A DNA stretch of 64,000 bases, from positions 1-64,000 of the forward strand of contig JBAVYM010000016.1 of assembly GCA_049698775.1 (NCBI GenBank). The letters are read 5' to 3'. This document shows positions 62,055 to 64,000 of this stretch, in pieces. This DNA is from REEB76 sp049698775 (GTDB taxonomy: Bacteria > Pseudomonadota > Gammaproteobacteria > Natronospirales > REEB76). The first letter of the stretch is position 1. Each line of letters opens with the position of its first letter. The notes beneath the pieces are model-generated. The model had not been told where the DNA came from. It saw nothing but the letters and a program-made list of their open reading frames with translations, and made no database searches. Position numbers and translations under genes: made by a program.

Positions 62055-63659
62055 TCAATCCGCCGGTTTCACCAATTCCGGATTCACTTGGGCACCAAAG
62101 GTTTCGCACAGATTGCGCACATTGGGATCGGTGACGATAGCCGCTTGCGCCGCCTTGAGATGTTCCATCTGACGGCGTGCATCGCGCTTGGCGGGAGTAT
62201 CCAGAATCCCCGCCCCCGGCTGGATGCGGACTTTCAGGGCGTCGCCGTAGTACTGCGACAAGGACTCTTCCAAGCGCTTCACCAATTGTTCCGTGGCCAT
62301 GTGTTCATGGGCTGCGTCCAGTTCCAGGTGCAGCACATCACCTTCACGGCGCCGGTACACACAATTGAGCGCCAATTGCTGGGCCGCGCCTTTCAGGTCC
62401 AGACACTCCACCAGGCCCATCCAGTCCGGTTCTTTCCATTGTGGTGCGGACTTTGTCTTGTTCCGGAAGGATTCCCTGGCTGTCGCGGTAACCGGTTTGG
62501 CAACCGCATTCATGCCAGCTTGAGCGCTGTGCGCTGCCGATGCAACGCGGCTACTTGCGCTTCTGCCCTCCGCTTGCAGCGGCGGCGAAAAGACCAGCAT
62601 GCGCAACATGATCATTTCAAAGCCACTGCGCGATGAGGGCGCCAGCGGCAAATCACGCTTGCCCAGCAGCGCAATCTGATAACAGAGCTGCACGTCCTCC
62701 GGGCTGAGTTGGGCACTCAATTCCCGAAGCGCGTCGGCATCGCTGAAGTCTGCGGCCGATTCCGGCACCGCCTGCGCGAGCGCTACGTGTTGCAGGAATG
62801 CCGCCACATCGTCCAGCGCCAGTTCATAATCCGGTGCCTGCTCATCCAGCTTCGCCACCGTATCCAGCAGGCTCTTGCCGTTGCGTTCCGCCACCGCTTT
62901 CAGCAAAGCGTGCACATGGGTCTGTTCGATGGTTCCCAGCATGGCGCGCGCTTCCGTTTCCCGAATTGCGCCGCCGCCGTAAGCGATGGCTTGATCCAGC
63001 AAACTCAGCGCGTCACGCAAGCTGCCATCCGCAGCATTGGCGAGCAACGCCAGAGCGGCCGGTTCCTGGGAGATTTTTTCGGCTTCGAGAATATGTTCGA
63101 GATGGTCGCGGATGAGATTCGCGGGCAAGCGCTTCAAGTTGAATTGCAGGCAGCGTGACAATACGGTTACCGGCAATTTCTGCGGATCGGTGGTGGCCAA
63201 CAGGAATTTGACGTGCGGCGGCGGTTCCTCCAGAGTTTTCAACAGTGCGTTGAAGGAATGCGTGGACAGCATGTGCACTTCGTCAATCAGGTACACCTTG
63301 TAACGACCACGGCTGGGTGCGTACTGCACGTTGTCCAGCAGCTCGCGGGTATCATCCACCTTGGTGCGCGAGGCCGCGTCCACCTCGATGAGGTCCACGA
63401 AGCGGCCCGCATCAATTTCCAGGCAGGCACTGCACTCGCCGCAGGGCTTTGAACTGACGCCTTTTTCGCAGTTGAGTGATTTTGCCAAGATGCGCGCGAT
63501 GGTGGTCTTGCCCACCCCGCGGGTGCCGCTGAACAAGAAGGCATGGTGCAGGCGATTGTGATCCAGCGCATTGATGAGCGCCTTGAGCACGTGCTCCTGA
63601 CCCACTATTTCCGCGAAGTTGCGCGGACGCCATTTTCTCGCCAGTACCTGATAGGACAT
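62055..63659 (-). CDS. dnaX: DNA polymerase III subunit gamma/tau
   Basis: About 534 residues from the ATG at 63659 (MSYQVLARKWRPRNF). It is the clamp-loader ATPase and the organiser of the replicase. Walker A GTRGVGKTTIARIL, the zinc module (CGECSAC) and Walker B YLIDEVHML are clear. The tau region after about residue 370 is short. I see no A-rich slippery heptamer of the Escherichia type, so gamma formation by frameshifting is not supported here. Confidence 0.95.
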   Translation of the reverse strand: MSYQVLARKWRPRNFAEIVGQEHVLKALINALDHNRLHHAFLFSGTRGVGKTTIARILAKSLNCEKGVSSKPCGECSACLEIDAGRFVDLIEVDAASRTKVDDTRELLDNVQYAPSRGRYKVYLIDEVHMLSTHSFNALLKTLEEPPPHVKFLLATTDPQKLPVTVLSRCLQFNLKRLPANLIRDHLEHILEAEKISQEPAALALLANAADGSLRDALSLLDQAIAYGGGAIRETEARAMLGTIEQTHVHALLKAVAERNGKSLLDTVAKLDEQAPDYELALDDVAAFLQHVALAQAVPESAADFSDADALRELSAQLSPEDVQLCYQIALLGKRDLPLAPSSRSGFEMIMLRMLVFSPPLQAEGRSASSRVASAAHSAQAGMNAVAKPVTATARESFRNKTKSAPQWKEPDWMGLVECLDLKGAAQQLALNCVYRRREGDVLHLELDAAHEHMATEQLVKRLEESLSQYYGDALKVRIQPGAGILDTPAKRDARRQMEHLKAAQAAIVTDPNVRNLCETFGAQVNPELVKPAD

Positions 63660-63751
63660 GAGTTTCTGATTGTGCGGAGCCAAGACGCATCATGCAGACG
63701 CGAAGTTACTGTACCAGACATGCCAAGAGTCTGAATCCGTATGCAGAAGGT

Positions 63752-63863
63752 GGCAACCTGCGTCAGCTGCACCCCGGCACACGAGGCCGCTGCTGCCGCT
63801 GCTCCCTTCCGGGCCTGACGGGATTCACAGCTTGTCGTCGCGAAGGAGCCGGCGCAGGCTGCC
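63752..63863 (-). ncRNA. ffs: 4.5S RNA (signal recognition particle RNA)
   Basis: On the minus strand the ends GGCAGCCTGCG and CGCAGGTTGCC pair over eleven bases. The internal domain IV signature CAGGCCCGGAAGGGAGCAGC and the opposite GTGTGCCGGG identify SRP RNA. Size is about 112 nt, normal for the gammaproteobacterial form. It binds Ffh for cotranslational targeting. It lies between tRNA-Ser and dnaX. Confidence 0.95.
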
Positions 63864-63886
63864 ATTGATCACATACTTCCAAACAC

Positions 63887-63977
63887 TGGCGGAGAGGGCG
63901 GGATTCGAACCCGCGATACGCTTTGGGCGTATACACGCTTTCCAGGCGTGCTCCTTAGACCGCTCGGACACCTCTCC
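63887..63977 (-). tRNA. tRNA-Ser (anticodon GGA)
   Basis: Acceptor arms GGAGAGG and CCTCTCC pair. The anticodon loop CTGGAAA, closed by CACGC/GCGTG, gives anticodon GGA. The long variable arm (TATACGCCCAAAGCGTAT) and the TTCGAAT T-loop mark a class II serine tRNA. CCA is encoded (plus 63887-63889). It ends 23 bases before the SRP RNA gene and may be cotranscribed with it. Confidence 0.96.
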
Positions 63978-64000
63978 TAAATTCAGCACTCACTCACAGA

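Noticed and set aside
62440..62640. Programmed frameshift site in dnaX
   Set aside because: No A AAA AAG-like heptamer is visible in the region where gamma would end.

Overview
The window is a stretch of core chromosome from a moderately GC-rich gammaproteobacterium. The evidence is the gene order fur / bamE-rnfH-ratA-smpB-ssrA, hrcA-grpE-dnaK-dnaJ-dapB-carA-carB-greA and rlmE-ftsH-folP-glmM-tpiA-secG-tRNA-Leu-nuo, together with a tmRNA tag ending in YALAA. Separate nuoC and nuoD genes argue against Enterobacteriaceae and Pseudomonas and fit a deeper-branching gammaproteobacterial order. I cannot name a genus.

Layout. 1-1228: the left edge holds the start of a minus-strand gene that leaves the window, then a translationally coupled pair of small minus-strand genes (a membrane protein and an exported protein). 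1229-15717: a complete 14-gene complex I operon, nuoA-N, on the minus strand. 15780-33556: tRNA-Leu(GAG), secG, tpiA, glmM, folP, ftsH, rlmE, greA, carB, carA, dapB, dnaJ, a TMEM175-type channel gene, dnaK, grpE and hrcA, all on the minus strand. hrcA has a CIRCE operator and dnaK has a near-perfect sigma-32 promoter. 33707-38478: nadK, recN, fur, bamE, rnfH, ratA and smpB.

38629-40210 is the most unusual region. The tmRNA gene ssrA is split in its T-loop by a 272-nt group I intron with no internal ORF. A single-motif LAGLIDADG homing endonuclease gene lies just outside the gene, beyond its terminator. It is followed by a dense array of short hairpins, several with loops ending in GGAT.

40354-49382: an MFS transporter, a DUF190 / CrcB(Fluc) fluoride pair, an exbB-exbD-tonB operon, the periplasmic protease prc, an unrecognised coiled-coil protein and a DUF1249 protein. 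49512-56744: the ppsR / ppsA pair, a 2OG-Fe(II)-oxygenase-like protein, a possible DUF2441 protein and the three-gene AmmeMemoRadiSam set (radical SAM, MEMO1, AMMECR1). A small lipoprotein gene is translationally coupled to the last of these.

57090-63977: a secreted repeat protein, a PLP-dependent serine/threonine dehydratase, oligoribonuclease, an M48 membrane protease, a HIT protein, recR, ybaB, dnaX, the 4.5S SRP RNA and tRNA-Ser(GGA).

Many starts were moved from the longest reading frame to an internal codon, using ribosome binding sites, overlaps with neighbours and family N-termini. All functional names come from reading motifs, without database searches.
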